A stretch of DNA of 64,000 nucleotides. Origin: Lachnospiraceae bacterium (GTDB taxonomy: Bacteria; Bacillota; Clostridia; Lachnospirales; Lachnospiraceae). Below the pieces are notes generated by a model. The model had not been told where the DNA came from. It made no database searches and was given only the letters and a program-made list of their open reading frames with translations. Positions 41,420-51,499 of this stretch are shown in pieces (the stretch's first letter is position 1; each line of letters begins with the position of its first letter). The position numbers and the translations under genes are program-made. Where the stretch lies: contig JAGAYR010000022.1 of NCBI GenBank assembly GCA_017940415.1, positions 44,492 to 108,491 on the forward strand, in the 5' to 3' direction.

Positions 41420-42928
41420 TTATTTCCCGGGAAAAACCTTCTCATAAAGCTCGGGATTCATATGTCCGTGCCTGTTCATGGAGAACTTATCCATAGGATA
41501 ATCCTTGAGATTATCAAGAATCTTTCTGGCATCTGCCTTTGCAAGTAGCGTATTTCTGGCTTTGGTTATCTCAACTTCGGTCATATGCTTGGAAGGTCCG
41601 CCAACGCATCCTCCGGGGCATACCATACCTTCTATGAAATCCTCTTCAAGTCTGCCCGCTTTGAGCATAAGAAGAGCCTTTTTACACTCATCTCCGCCTG
41701 CAACCTTAAGGAGCTTGATATCAGAAGTATCCTCTCCTCTTTCCTGCATGCACTCGATAACCGCACCTGCTACACCGCCGCCTGATGCGAATTTCTTACC
41801 GAACGACGAAGCCATCTGATATTCTCCGTCCACATGGGTAAGTTCGATGCCTTTGGAACGAAGAAGCGCTCTGAATTCACCGAAAGTGATAACATAATCC
41901 GCATTATCGGGAATATTTGGCTCCTGTGCCTCTGCTTTCTTGGCTATGCAGGGACCGATAAATACGGTGGTACATCCGGGATGTGTGAGTTTGAGATATC
42001 TGGATATCGCACACATGGGAGATACTGTGGTTGATTTATTGTCACGATACTGATCGGGGAAATGCTTTCTGAGCATGTTTATAAAAGCAGGACAGCATGA
42101 AGTTGTCATCTTCCTGCCCTCTTTGCGGGCTTCGCTCCACTCATGAGACTCATAAGCTGCGGTCATATCTCCTCCGAGACCCACTTCGATCATGTCGGAG
42201 AATCCCAGTTTAAGAAGAGTAGCCTTTATGGATGCCATATCAATATCCGCACCGAACTGTCCCTCTATAGCGGGAGCAACCATGGCGATTACTTCCTTGC
42301 CCGCAAGAATATCCTGAATGATGGGAACCAGATAAGTCTTGGAACCGATGGCACCAAAAGGACAACTGTGGATACAATGTCCGCAGTTGATACATTTTTC
42401 TTCGTCTATCTTACATATTCCGTTTTCATCATAAGTGATGGCACCGACGGGACAAACCTTCTTACAGGGTCTCTCCAGGTGCACGATGGCTCCGTAAGGA
42501 CATGCCTTTGCACACATACCGCATTCCTTACACTTTGCAGGATCGATATGCATCCTTACATCACCGGGTGATATTGCGTTGAATTTACAGGAATTGATAC
42601 ATGCTTTTCCGAGACAGAATCTGCAGTTATCCGTTACGGAATATGCGGAAATGGGGCACTCGTCGCATGCGGCATGAATAACCTGAACTATATTCTTGGA
42701 GCCCTGATTATCGGAAGTATCCAATCCGCAGGCAAGACGGATTCTCTCTCTTACTACCTCGCGTTCCTTATAAATACAGCATCTGAAAAGCGGCTTGGGA
42801 CCGGGTATTATTTTATTAACAAGATCTGCCTTGGTATCCTCGTTGAGATTATTATCCCATGCAAGGCGGCAAACCTCTTCCATTATCGTATGTTTAAAAC
42901 GTACAATTCCTTCGTCGTTGGTAACCAT
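41420..42928 (-). CDS. Monomeric [FeFe]-hydrogenase, group B type
   Basis: 502 residues. Two ferredoxin-type 4Fe-4S clusters are given by CKECGMCAKACPYGA and CINCGHCIHSCPFGA, and more Cys motifs lie upstream (CRFCLGKACINSC). The H-cluster domain has the three signatures L1 TTSCCPAF, L2 FIGPCIAKKAE and L3 EGMVCPGGCVGGP; the TSCCPAF form is typical of group B enzymes rather than the TSCCPGW of group A. It evolves or oxidises H2 with ferredoxin and helps a fermenter dispose of electrons. It follows the CHASE2-cyclase gene after 47 nt. Confidence 0.95.
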   Translation of the reverse strand: MVTNDEGIVRFKHTIMEEVCRLAWDNNLNEDTKADLVNKIIPGPKPLFRCCIYKEREVVRERIRLACGLDTSDNQGSKNIVQVIHAACDECPISAYSVTDNCRFCLGKACINSCKFNAISPGDVRMHIDPAKCKECGMCAKACPYGAIVHLERPCKKVCPVGAITYDENGICKIDEEKCINCGHCIHSCPFGAIGSKTYLVPIIQDILAGKEVIAMVAPAIEGQFGADIDMASIKATLLKLGFSDMIEVGLGGDMTAAYESHEWSEARKEGRKMTTSCCPAFINMLRKHFPDQYRDNKSTTVSPMCAISRYLKLTHPGCTTVFIGPCIAKKAEAQEPNIPDNADYVITFGEFRALLRSKGIELTHVDGEYQMASSFGKKFASGGGVAGAVIECMQERGEDTSDIKLLKVAGGDECKKALLMLKAGRLEEDFIEGMVCPGGCVGGPSKHMTEVEITKARNTLLAKADARKILDNLKDYPMDKFSMNRHGHMNPELYEKVFPGK

Positions 42929-42974
42929 ATAAACCTCTGAAACATAAACTTCGTATCTCAGTTACCCGCTGATT

Positions 42975-44792
42975 TTACTTTATTATCGAATTAAGTTCAA
43001 GAACCTCGAAACCTTCGGCTTTTCCCTTGAGTTTTATGGTATCTCCGAGGGAAGTATAAGTGATCCTGCCCTCAAGTGCATCTGCGACGGAGCGGCTGAT
43101 ATACACCTTTCCTCCGGGTGCATTTGCCTCGAGACGTGCTGCGGTGTTTACCGTATCACCGATAGCGGTGTAATCCATGTGTTTCTCTGCACCCATATTT
43201 CCTACAACCGCAGGCCCGAAGTTAACGCCTACACCAACTCTGAGTTCCTCTCCAATCTCAGCCTTGAGCTCATCCGAAACTCTTGCACATCCTTCTACGA
43301 TACCCATAGCGGTTTTGACCGCATTCATTATGGCATCTTCCTGGGGAAGAGGTGCTCCCCAGAAAGCCATCATTGCATCACCTACGAATTTATCAAGGGT
43401 TCCGTGATTCTTCTCAACACAATCACTTGCCATGGTCAGATATCTGTTCAGGATAAATACAACCTTCTCGGGAGAAAGCCTCTCGGACATGGTGGTAAAT
43501 CCTCTTACGTCTACAAAAAGAACCGCGATATCGCAGGTTTTACCTCCAAGAGAAAGAGATTCCGTTCCTTCTTTAAGGATTTCTTTTACAATCTCGGGAT
43601 CCACATATCTCTCGAAAGTTCTGGTAACACGCATCTTTTCAAGAGTCGACTTCACATAGTGGATCACAATGGAAGCCACATAGAAAACAAGTATTCCGAC
43701 AGGCAACCACAAAGGATGAAGAACATGTCCCACTCCGCCGATTTTAACGTTGTACAGAACGTAAGACATAACAACGCTCAGTACGATTGCAGCTGCCGCA
43801 ATTGCGGATGAAACTTTGATATTCACCTTCTGGAAAACAAGGAATAATACAAAGCAGACTATAAAAAGAATGATGGCCTGAGGAAGTCTGCTAACTTCTG
43901 TCTTGTAATTGCTCTCAAGTATGGCCTGAACAACATTGGCTTGATATTCAACGCCATACATCATCCTGGCGCGTTCTATCGAAGTGAAATATTCGTCCTG
44001 AAGTCCCTTGGCGTAAGGTCCGATGAACACAACTCTTCCCGCATAATCAGAAGGATCTATCTCACCGTTTATCAGGTCCGAAAAAGAATACCCGTCATAA
44101 TATCCGCCGGGTCCGGTAGAATAAGTTACATAATAATTTCCTCTGGAACTTGCAGGAGGCGTCTCTACTTCAAAACCGTTTGCTTCCGCATAAATCCTGG
44201 CAGTCTCATATGCCATGGAATAAACGGTCTCCCCGTCAGGCTTTACGAAAAGCATGGCATGACGAAGAATTCCATCATCGTCATACATGGCATTGATATG
44301 CCCCTGGGTTGTCACAGCTCTGAGTGATTCATAAGGTTCACTGTATGACAAAACCGCCTGAGTATCATAATACGTACTACCGTCTTCCGAAATAACCTTG
44401 GTACCGATGTTTGCAAAAGATGCAGTAACCACGTTACCCAAAGCCGCTGCGGCATTTGCAAGCCTTTCATCAGCTTCGGGAGTGGACTCTTCGGTATAAA
44501 GAGTATCTATTGCGATTACGGCGGGCATCATATCAGGATTTTCGGCAAACTTCTCAAGAGCCTGCGCCATAATGGTTCTGTCCCAGGTATTGTAGGGACC
44601 GATATCCTCCAGAGATTTGTCATCTATTCCGATGACTATGATCTCGCCGTCCAAAGCCTTGGCACTCTGAAACCACGAATCCTGTGCCCAGAGATCAACT
44701 GTGTCCAGCACTCCCCCCGCTGCTATGAGAAGAGTCACAAGCAGCGAGGAAATGAGTGAAATTACTATTGGATTTTTTAAAAGTTTATTCAT
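42975..44792 (-). CDS. CHASE2-domain adenylate cyclase
   Basis: 605 residues from the ATG at 44792 (a TTG two codons upstream is possible; no good ribosome site). An N-terminal helix, a CHASE2 sensor outside the membrane (about 30-310), three membrane helices (about 310-385) and a class III cyclase domain (about 420-600). Metal aspartates occur in LFVDVRGFTTMS and KFVGDAMMAFWG; EKHMDYTAIGD carries the Lys and Asp that favour ATP, and DTVNTAARLE has the transition-state Asn and Arg. It should make cAMP in response to an outside signal. It sits in an operon with FecR, HD-GYP and MBL proteins. Confidence 0.93.
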   Translation of the reverse strand: MNKLLKNPIVISLISSLLVTLLIAAGGVLDTVDLWAQDSWFQSAKALDGEIIVIGIDDKSLEDIGPYNTWDRTIMAQALEKFAENPDMMPAVIAIDTLYTEESTPEADERLANAAAALGNVVTASFANIGTKVISEDGSTYYDTQAVLSYSEPYESLRAVTTQGHINAMYDDDGILRHAMLFVKPDGETVYSMAYETARIYAEANGFEVETPPASSRGNYYVTYSTGPGGYYDGYSFSDLINGEIDPSDYAGRVVFIGPYAKGLQDEYFTSIERARMMYGVEYQANVVQAILESNYKTEVSRLPQAIILFIVCFVLFLVFQKVNIKVSSAIAAAAIVLSVVMSYVLYNVKIGGVGHVLHPLWLPVGILVFYVASIVIHYVKSTLEKMRVTRTFERYVDPEIVKEILKEGTESLSLGGKTCDIAVLFVDVRGFTTMSERLSPEKVVFILNRYLTMASDCVEKNHGTLDKFVGDAMMAFWGAPLPQEDAIMNAVKTAMGIVEGCARVSDELKAEIGEELRVGVGVNFGPAVVGNMGAEKHMDYTAIGDTVNTAARLEANAPGGKVYISRSVADALEGRITYTSLGDTIKLKGKAEGFEVLELNSIIK

Positions 44793-44824
44793 CAACAAAA
44801 TAACTTAGTCATCCTAAATCGTGA

Positions 44825-46864
44825 TTACTTAAGAATGGTTATCAGATTTCCCTGTGCATCTCTCAATTCATATTCACCGGCATTGTTTGTAGGATTTGCG
44901 GTTATATCATAATACTGAGCTCCACCAAAGGTGCACGTGGTTCCTCCGGCGAGTGGCTTAGTAATCACAACACCATTATATTCAACCTGTGACGCATCCG
45001 TATAATCACCGGTATTATGAGTCATTGAATTAATAACTTCCGCAGCCACATCTGCATATCCATTGTTTACGGTGACTTCTCTGATCTGACCACTGGGATC
45101 TGCTAACACGCTCATCATAGGGCCCATTGCAGTGACATCATGTCCAACCATCGATGCTCCTGAAAATGCAGTTTCAAATATATCTTTGGCTGAAGAATTA
45201 CCTGCAGTTGCATCCAACGTGGTTAAGTCACCGGAATTCAGACCAATATTTAAAGTATTTATATTAAGTTCAAGAGTTGTAACAGTGTTGGTCTGTGTAT
45301 TAGTTACCTGTACAGGAAAAGCAAATGTAGTTAAACCCTGAGGCATCTCGGTAATTGTAATGCTGTTATTACTTGTGTTGTACGTACCTACGATTCCATT
45401 AGGAAATGTTGAAGATGCGTTGGATGGATCAAATGTAACTGAAGTTCCGGAACTCTGCTGTTGCTGTTGCTGCTGTTGCTGCTGATTCTGATTGGTGTTC
45501 TGGTTTGTGTTCTGATTTGTGTTAGTATTCTGGTTCTGATTATTATTCTGATTCTGCTGTGAAGAGTTATCAGCTACGCCCTGAGCTGCAAGTCTTTCAA
45601 TATCTTCAGCAAGCTCAGCTGCCTGCTCTTCGTCATTTGAAGCATATCTTCCTTCTGCTTTTCCGTTTGCTACGTAGTGTGCAAGAAGTGCTTCGGAATC
45701 ATTTCCGTACTGTGCCGTTACATCGGGATATCTGTTCTGATAATAGTTCGGATCAAAAACAGTACCGTCTGCAAGGGTATAGGTTCCGTTTGTATTCTCG
45801 GAAACAACCTGTGTCTTGGCTGCAGCTATCTGTCTCTGCATTTCAGTCTGAGTCACGGGAGCTGTGGTCAGATTTGCTGTTGTATCGGGCACGGCGTTAT
45901 TTCCGTTGTTATTATTATTTGTGTTGTTGGTATTGTTATTATTCTGGTTATTGTTGTTTCCGCCCGCAGGGGTATTTGCAGGCTGATCGTTTCCATTGTT
46001 TCCGCCTACATCTCCGGGTTCGGAATCGTCAGGCTCATCGGGAACAACAGGCTCTACGGAAGGTTCGGGTTCGGGCTCAACGGGATCAACATCCGCTACG
46101 GTAGTAGCATTAGGATCATCGGGCTCGCTGTCTTCATCGCCTACTCCGAGGATATACTCTCTGTCCCAGCCTGTAGCAGCAACAACTCTGTCAAGAAGAG
46201 AGATCTTATTTCTGAGAATGTTAATTACAAACTTAGGAAGATCACGCTCGGTGATATCTTCAAGTTCAAACATGATACTGTCTACGGTACGATCGTTGTA
46301 CAGGTAAACAACGAGTCTCTGTCCCGCACTTACATCAACCGCTTTAACTTCTCCGGTAACAGGATTGGTTCCGATTACATGAACATGTCCGTCGGAAATG
46401 ATAAGGCTCTCGTTTTCTCCGTCCACGCTTACCCATCCTGAGGTTCCGCGGATACCTACTACCATTGTTGAGGTAGCTATTTCGAAGCTTTCGTCATCAG
46501 CAAGGGGCTTATCTACTTCAAAGAATAAGCTTCCCTTTGTAAGATCGAGATTAAGATATTTACCCTGCTGATTAAATTCAGCACTGCTGAGTTCATCAAG
46601 AGTAACGATCTTCGCATCGTCAAGGCCTATGGATACAAGGCTGTCGGTTGATGTATCGAGAACATTTCCGCTCTTGAGTCTCAAATTCTCCTTGATTGTT
46701 TTAAGCGCACCGTTTTCCTGCATGCTTACGGTACCTTCAAGGCGAAGGATTCTCATGGTTGTAGCTCTGATACCGCTTCTGTAAAGCAGGAATGCAATAA
46801 TTCCCGCTATGATCAGAAGTACGATCACTACTGCGATAACGATTTTCTTTTTACCTGTTTTCAT
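44825..46864 (-). CDS. FecR-domain membrane protein with Asn/Gln-rich region
   Basis: 679 residues. One membrane helix (about 8-28), then an extracellular FecR domain (about 38-200; VVGIRGTSGWVSVDGENESL is characteristic). Residues about 240-470 are low complexity: acidic Pro/Glu, then Asn runs, then poly-Gln. Inside them is FDPNYYQNRYPDVTAQYGND followed by HYVANGKAEGRYAS, a motif frequent in Lachnospiraceae surface proteins. The C-terminal 190 residues are a Thr/Asn-rich beta region. FecR domains occur with CHASE2 cyclases, so it may be the sensing partner. The gene lies 32 nt before the cyclase. Confidence 0.85.
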   Translation of the reverse strand: MKTGKKKIVIAVVIVLLIIAGIIAFLLYRSGIRATTMRILRLEGTVSMQENGALKTIKENLRLKSGNVLDTSTDSLVSIGLDDAKIVTLDELSSAEFNQQGKYLNLDLTKGSLFFEVDKPLADDESFEIATSTMVVGIRGTSGWVSVDGENESLIISDGHVHVIGTNPVTGEVKAVDVSAGQRLVVYLYNDRTVDSIMFELEDITERDLPKFVINILRNKISLLDRVVAATGWDREYILGVGDEDSEPDDPNATTVADVDPVEPEPEPSVEPVVPDEPDDSEPGDVGGNNGNDQPANTPAGGNNNNQNNNNTNNTNNNNNGNNAVPDTTANLTTAPVTQTEMQRQIAAAKTQVVSENTNGTYTLADGTVFDPNYYQNRYPDVTAQYGNDSEALLAHYVANGKAEGRYASNDEEQAAELAEDIERLAAQGVADNSSQQNQNNNQNQNTNTNQNTNQNTNQNQQQQQQQQQQSSGTSVTFDPSNASSTFPNGIVGTYNTSNNSITITEMPQGLTTFAFPVQVTNTQTNTVTTLELNINTLNIGLNSGDLTTLDATAGNSSAKDIFETAFSGASMVGHDVTAMGPMMSVLADPSGQIREVTVNNGYADVAAEVINSMTHNTGDYTDASQVEYNGVVITKPLAGGTTCTFGGAQYYDITANPTNNAGEYELRDAQGNLITILK

Positions 46865-46876
46865 ATAAAGCTCCCT

Positions 46877-48382
46877 TTATTCCTGATCTTTTATCCAGGC
46901 ACCGCTTTCAATAAAATCACTGAGCAGCGCTCCGTCTATCTGTCCGTCATCTCTCATGCTCGTAAGGATCTCAAATGCTTTCTCGGAAGGCATGGGAGGT
47001 TTGTAAGGTCTGTCTTCTGCCGTGAGAGCATCATACACGTCGATGATGGTAAGCAGTCTTGATTCATTGGGAAGGTCATCCGCCGTAAGCTTATTGGGAT
47101 AACCCATTCCGTTCAAGAATTCATGGTGTGAGCCCGACCAGAAAGGCACATCCTTGTATATTCCCTTGAAATGCATCTTATCCAGCATTCTCTTGGTATA
47201 TACAACGTGACTCTGAACCACTTTTCTTTCGCTGTCCGTCAGAGTTCCTTTTCTGACCGTTATGGCTTCCACTTCTTTCTCATTAAGAAGCGGAATTTCT
47301 TCACCGTCGGCATTTTTACACATGATGTCCGCAAAGCTCTTTAATTCCTCAATTCTTTCGTCGGAAAGATAGCCCGCGATATTCGCTTTTTCTATAACAT
47401 CATGTGCATTCTTGATCTTATCGATCTTATCCATGCACTCATTTATTCTGTCCGGATGTTCGAGGAAATCCACCTTTTCCATCAGGCATGCGATATCGAC
47501 TCTGTTCTTGATCTCCTTCCTGAAAACTCCCAGCCTGTCGGGCTTATCGAGAACTTCAAGAGGTACAACAAGCTTTCCTATATCGTGAAGCCAAATGCTC
47601 ATCAGATACGCATCTCTTGCCTCATCAGTAAAGGTCCAGTCATCTCTGTTTTCTTTTAACCAATCAAGAAACTTCGACGCATATTTCACCATACTGCGTG
47701 TATGATTCGCGTTGTATGAACTTCTTGCATCGATGGCATCTACCATAACCTCCACAAAAGAATGAAGGGTATCGGTAACTTCCTGTGCAAGCTGATGGTT
47801 ATTGAGAGAAACCGCAGCAAGTGACGCAAGTGCGGAAACGATCTGCTCATACGCGGGATCAAAAGGAATAATATTTCCGTCTTTATCAAGTGAATTGATT
47901 AGCTGAAGAACGCCTATGATCTCATCTTTCTCATCATCCATGGGGATTACGAGCATGGATCCGGTGCGGTAATGAGTTATGGCATCGTATTTCTGAGCGC
48001 CGGAGAAATCATATTCTTTGGATTCATATACATCCGCGATATTGATCTTCTTATTATCAAGTGCGGCGCAGGCACACACATTTTTTCTTCCCAAGGGTAC
48101 GGGAGGAAGATTCGCATTACGGCTTTGTTCCGCTGCGGGAATTCCCAGAGACCTGGTATAAACCGTATGGAAATTCAGATGATCGTCTTCAAGGACATAA
48201 ACCGTTCCGGCATCGCAATGGCATATATCCATGGCTTCGATGAGGATTTTCTGCATCAGCATGTCGAAATCTTTCTCGGCGGAAAGATCCAATGCTATCT
48301 CTAGCATCCTCTCAAGACTGAATTTTTTCTCAAACAGCGATGAATCCATAAAGCTGTTTTTTATGCATTTGTCATTGCTCAC
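46877..48382 (-). CDS. GAF-HD-GYP-like phosphohydrolase
   Basis: 501 residues from a GTG at 48382 whose GTGA overlaps the upstream stop. A GAF domain (about 40-200, DAGTVYVLEDDHLNFHTVYT) binds a small ligand; an HD-GYP-like domain (about 210-490) has WLHDIGKLVVP and HHEFLNGMGYPNKL, the metal sites and GYP motif. An insert of about 90 residues (about 285-380) separates parts of the domain. It likely degrades c-di-GMP or a related dinucleotide. Operon with MBL, FecR and cyclase. Confidence 0.9.
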   Translation of the reverse strand: MSNDKCIKNSFMDSSLFEKKFSLERMLEIALDLSAEKDFDMLMQKILIEAMDICHCDAGTVYVLEDDHLNFHTVYTRSLGIPAAEQSRNANLPPVPLGRKNVCACAALDNKKINIADVYESKEYDFSGAQKYDAITHYRTGSMLVIPMDDEKDEIIGVLQLINSLDKDGNIIPFDPAYEQIVSALASLAAVSLNNHQLAQEVTDTLHSFVEVMVDAIDARSSYNANHTRSMVKYASKFLDWLKENRDDWTFTDEARDAYLMSIWLHDIGKLVVPLEVLDKPDRLGVFRKEIKNRVDIACLMEKVDFLEHPDRINECMDKIDKIKNAHDVIEKANIAGYLSDERIEELKSFADIMCKNADGEEIPLLNEKEVEAITVRKGTLTDSERKVVQSHVVYTKRMLDKMHFKGIYKDVPFWSGSHHEFLNGMGYPNKLTADDLPNESRLLTIIDVYDALTAEDRPYKPPMPSEKAFEILTSMRDDGQIDGALLSDFIESGAWIKDQE

Positions 48383-49161
48383 AGAATGATCACCTCATCC
48401 TTTCTGGCAAATGCCACATGCTCACTTTTAACGGGAGCTTCCATTTTCCTAAGAAAGTCATCGGTATGTCTGGGATCGTGATGAACGAATCTGATGTTCT
48501 TCGTTCCGGATTTTTTCATAACTTCAAGTCCCTGTGCCACCGTGGAATGGCCGTAGCCTCTTCTCATTTCAAATTCTTCATCGGTGTACTGAGCATCAAA
48601 AAGAAGCAGATCACAGTCTTTGGCGAATTCAATCAGATCACCGATCTTGTCTTCCATGTATTCATAATCCGTAGCGTAAATTACGGACTTGCCGTTCTCT
48701 TCAAGTCTGTAAACGATACCCCCTCCGGGATGAACGGCAGGAATACCGGTTATTGTAAATTCACCTATCTGCAAAGGAAATTCTGCATCATGAAATGTAA
48801 TACCTGAGGGATAATCCTCAATTCTGCAGGGCCAGAGAGGATTTGAAAAGACTGTGCCAAGTTGTTCATAAGTAGTGAGTAAACCGTTTTTACCGGCATA
48901 GAAGCCTATATCGCGACCCTTTTCAAAAATGTATGGAAAGAAGGGCAGACCAAGAACATGGTCAAGATGTGGATGCGTCATTAAAATAGAAATATCTTTG
49001 TCACCTATATCCGGTGAATTTATGATTCCGGTTCCCGCATCCAGAAAGATAGCCCGGTTATCATTTTCTACCAGCACACATGAAGTGCCCCCGCCGAACT
49101 CAAGCATTTCAGGTCCTTCAGTAGGTATTGATCCTCTTGCACCCAAAATAGTTACTTTCAT
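48379..49161 (-). CDS. Metallo-beta-lactamase-fold hydrolase
   Basis: 260 residues. The zinc motif is THPHLDHVLGLPF (HxHxDH), and DAGTG, PAVHPGG, ATDYEY and VHHDPRH give the remaining ligands. The layout resembles RNase Z-like/phosphodiesterase members (Lactamase_B_2) rather than true beta-lactamases. It is the first gene of the signalling operon; a cyclic nucleotide or phosphodiester substrate fits the context but is inferred. A good ribosome site is not obvious beyond AAAGGGG. Confidence 0.85.
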   Translation of the reverse strand: MKVTILGARGSIPTEGPEMLEFGGGTSCVLVENDNRAIFLDAGTGIINSPDIGDKDISILMTHPHLDHVLGLPFFPYIFEKGRDIGFYAGKNGLLTTYEQLGTVFSNPLWPCRIEDYPSGITFHDAEFPLQIGEFTITGIPAVHPGGGIVYRLEENGKSVIYATDYEYMEDKIGDLIEFAKDCDLLLFDAQYTDEEFEMRRGYGHSTVAQGLEVMKKSGTKNIRFVHHDPRHTDDFLRKMEAPVKSEHVAFARKDEVIIL

Positions 49162-49318
49162 TCTTTTTCCCCTTTAAGAACTATAACCCACACTATAAAA
49201 AAGTATACCATGAAACCTTGTAAAAATGCAGATTTTTTATAATAAAACCTATATTTTCAGAATGGTTTTAAAGGTATATTATAGTTTGTGCTTTGGAACA
49301 TATTTACGGAGACAGAAA

Positions 49319-50770
49319 ATGAGAAAATTATCATCACTTGAACCTCAAAAAGTGTTCGGATTTTTTGAGGACATCACACAGATTCCCCATGGTTCCTACA
49401 ACCTTGAGGGCATCAGAAAATTCCTTATTGATTTCGCAGTATCGAGAAATCTCGAATATGTAGCGGACGACGCAGGAAATGTCATCATCAAAAAGCCCGC
49501 TACCGCAGGCTATGAGAACGTACCCGGCATCATCATTCAGGGACATATGGATATGGTTGCGGTATGCGACGAAGGATCGGGCATCGACATGAAGACAACG
49601 CCTCTCGATGTTTTTATCGACGGAGATCTTATCGGTGCAAAGCACACCTCTCTCGGAGGAGATGACGGAATCGCAGTTGCAATGGCACTCGCCATTCTTG
49701 ATTCGGACGATATCCCCCACCCTTCACTTGATGTTGTTATCACCGCAAATGAAGAGACAGGAATGGAAGGCGCATTCGGCCTTGATATCTCCAACGTATC
49801 AAACCGCAGACTCCTTAACATCGATTCCGAAGATGAAGGAATCTTCACCGTAGGTTGTGCAGGCGGAGCAAGAGTTAAATGCACCATCGCGTCAGATACC
49901 GCTTCACTTCCCGAAGGAGCCGTCATTCTGGAATGCAAAGTCAGCGGACTTCTCGGCGGACATTCCGGCACCATGATCGGACTCGGAAGAGCTAACGCAG
50001 GTAAGGTTATGGGAAGAATTCTCGGAGCAGGATGCAAAGTCAGTTCCGATGCGGTTCTCTTAAATCTCACAGGCGGAACCGCAGATAACGCGATCATGTT
50101 GGAGAGCATTGCAACCGTAGCCGTTCCCGGAGAAGCAGCCGATGCATTTTCCGATGCCATGATGGCTGAATTCAAGATCATCGCAAAAGAATACGAAAAT
50201 GCAGACCCCGGCATGAATTTCGGAGTTACAAAATCAGATAAGAAAGAAGAAGTTATTAAGCTCTCTCTTAAGAAAGCCTCCGACTTCCTGAATGAACTTC
50301 CCTTCGGAGTCATTGCCATGAGCAAGGATATCGAAGGTCTCGTTCAGACTTCCCTCAACCTCGGAATCCTTAAATCCGAAGCCGGGGAAATGACCGCAGA
50401 ATTTTCCGTAAGAAGCAGCGTCGGATCCGAAAGAGATGAACTGATAGAAAGACTTAAGAAGATCACTTCCGATTTCGGCGGAACCAATAAAGTCACCGGA
50501 GTATATCCCGGATGGGAATATAAGACAGAATCTCCTCTCAGGGACAAGATGGTTAGAGTCTTCAAAGATATGTACGGATACGAGCCCAAGGTGGAAGCAA
50601 TCCATGCAGGCCTTGAATGCGGCTTTTTCATGGACAAAGCATCAGATATTGACGCTGTGTCAATAGGTCCCGACATGCAGGACATCCACACCACATCCGA
50701 AAGATTGTCCATCTCCTCTACCGCCCGCATTTACGAATATGTCTTAAAAATTCTTGCCGATAAGGCGTGA
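49319..50770 (+). CDS. pepD: Aminoacyl-histidine dipeptidase (Xaa-His, M20C)
   Basis: 483 residues from ATG 49319 with GGAG before it; the frame is open upstream but without homologous sequence. It starts like PepD (LEPQKVFGFFEDITQIPHGS). Metal ligands are in IIQGHMDMVAVCDE, SLGGDDGIAVAMAL and TANEETGMEG; the lid domain lies about 185-400. It cleaves Xaa-His dipeptides and other dipeptides in the cytoplasm. It shares the terminator at 50822 with the convergent ribosomal operon. Confidence 0.93.
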   Translation: MRKLSSLEPQKVFGFFEDITQIPHGSYNLEGIRKFLIDFAVSRNLEYVADDAGNVIIKKPATAGYENVPGIIIQGHMDMVAVCDEGSGIDMKTTPLDVFIDGDLIGAKHTSLGGDDGIAVAMALAILDSDDIPHPSLDVVITANEETGMEGAFGLDISNVSNRRLLNIDSEDEGIFTVGCAGGARVKCTIASDTASLPEGAVILECKVSGLLGGHSGTMIGLGRANAGKVMGRILGAGCKVSSDAVLLNLTGGTADNAIMLESIATVAVPGEAADAFSDAMMAEFKIIAKEYENADPGMNFGVTKSDKKEEVIKLSLKKASDFLNELPFGVIAMSKDIEGLVQTSLNLGILKSEAGEMTAEFSVRSSVGSERDELIERLKKITSDFGGTNKVTGVYPGWEYKTESPLRDKMVRVFKDMYGYEPKVEAIHAGLECGFFMDKASDIDAVSIGPDMQDIHTTSERLSISSTARIYEYVLKILADKA

Positions 50771-50821
50771 ATCTTTTAGCTTTATGGTCTGATATCGGCC
50801 CCGTAACTTATATCTGAACAA

Positions 50822-50851
50822 AAAAAGACAGCCTCATGGGCTGTCTTTTTT
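50822..50851. terminator. Bidirectional terminator between pepD and rplT
   Basis: AAAAGACAGCC-TCAT-GGGCTGTCTTTT with A and T runs on both sides, suited to both converging operons. Confidence 0.88.
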
Positions 50852-50877
50852 GTAGACATAATTTAGTTGACTAAAAG

Positions 50878-51234
50878 TTAAGCAATCTCTTTCTTAGCCA
50901 TCTCTGCAAGAGCTGCGAAACCTGCTGCATCGTTTACAGCGAGCTCAGCGAGCATCTTTCTGTTCATGTCAACTCCGGCCTTCTTAAGTCCGAACATGAA
51001 CTTGCTGTAAGAAAGTCCGTTGATACGAGCTGCAGCGTTGATTCTGGTGATCCAGAGCTTTCTGAACTCTCTCTTTCTCTCCTTACGTCCTGAGTAGGAT
51101 GAGGTGAGAGCTCTCATAACAGACTGCTTAGCAACTCTATACTGATTACTTCTTGCGCCTCTGTAGCCCTTTGCAAGCTTCAGAACGCGATTGTGCTTTT
51201 TCTTGGCGTTTAATCCACCTTTAATTCTTGCCAT
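50878..51234 (-). CDS. rplT: 50S ribosomal protein L20
   Basis: 118 residues. [20 protein letters not shown] begins the protein (some taxa have ARVKRG), and [20 protein letters not shown] and [20 protein letters not shown] are the usual core. L20 binds 23S rRNA early in assembly and, in Firmicutes, represses its own operon by binding the leader before infC. Last gene of infC-rpmI-rplT. Confidence 0.98.
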   Translation of the reverse strand: MARIKGGLNAKKKHNRVLKLAKGYRGARSNQYRVAKQSVMRALTSSYSGRKERKREFRKLWITRINAAARINGLSYSKFMFGLKKAGVDMNRKMLAELAVNDAAGFAALAEMAKKEIA

Positions 51235-51284
51235 TTATTATTTCCTCCAATCTAACCGCCGGAAAACCGACGGGTGCGTCTGCC

Positions 51285-51482
51285 TTACAGATAGGGCAGG
51301 ATCTTCTTCATGTTCTTTACGTTGGTAGCATCGGTCATAGCGGCCTTACGAAGATTTCTCTTTCTCTTGGTGCTCTTCTTGGTAAGAATATGACTCTTAT
51401 AAGCCTTATTTCTCTTAAGCTTTCCGGTGCCGGTAGCCTTGAAGCGCTTAGCTGCGGCGCTACTTGTTTTCATCTTGGGCAT
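51285..51482 (-). CDS. rpmI: 50S ribosomal protein L35
   Basis: 65 residues: [20 protein letters not shown], then basic [20 protein letters not shown]. Standard length and place between infC and rplT. Codon context and AGGAGG ribosome site are normal. Confidence 0.98.
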   Translation of the reverse strand: MPKMKTSSAAAKRFKATGTGKLKRNKAYKSHILTKKSTKRKRNLRKAAMTDATNVKNMKKILPYL

Positions 51483-51499
51483 ATTACTTCCTCCTAATC

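Noticed and set aside
45450-45560. Microsatellite-like CTG/TTG repeats
   Set aside because: They encode the poly-Gln/Asn linker of the FecR-domain protein.
49537-50325. 262-codon open frame on the minus strand
   Set aside because: Antisense to pepD with low-complexity Ser/Pro composition caused by the opposite strand.
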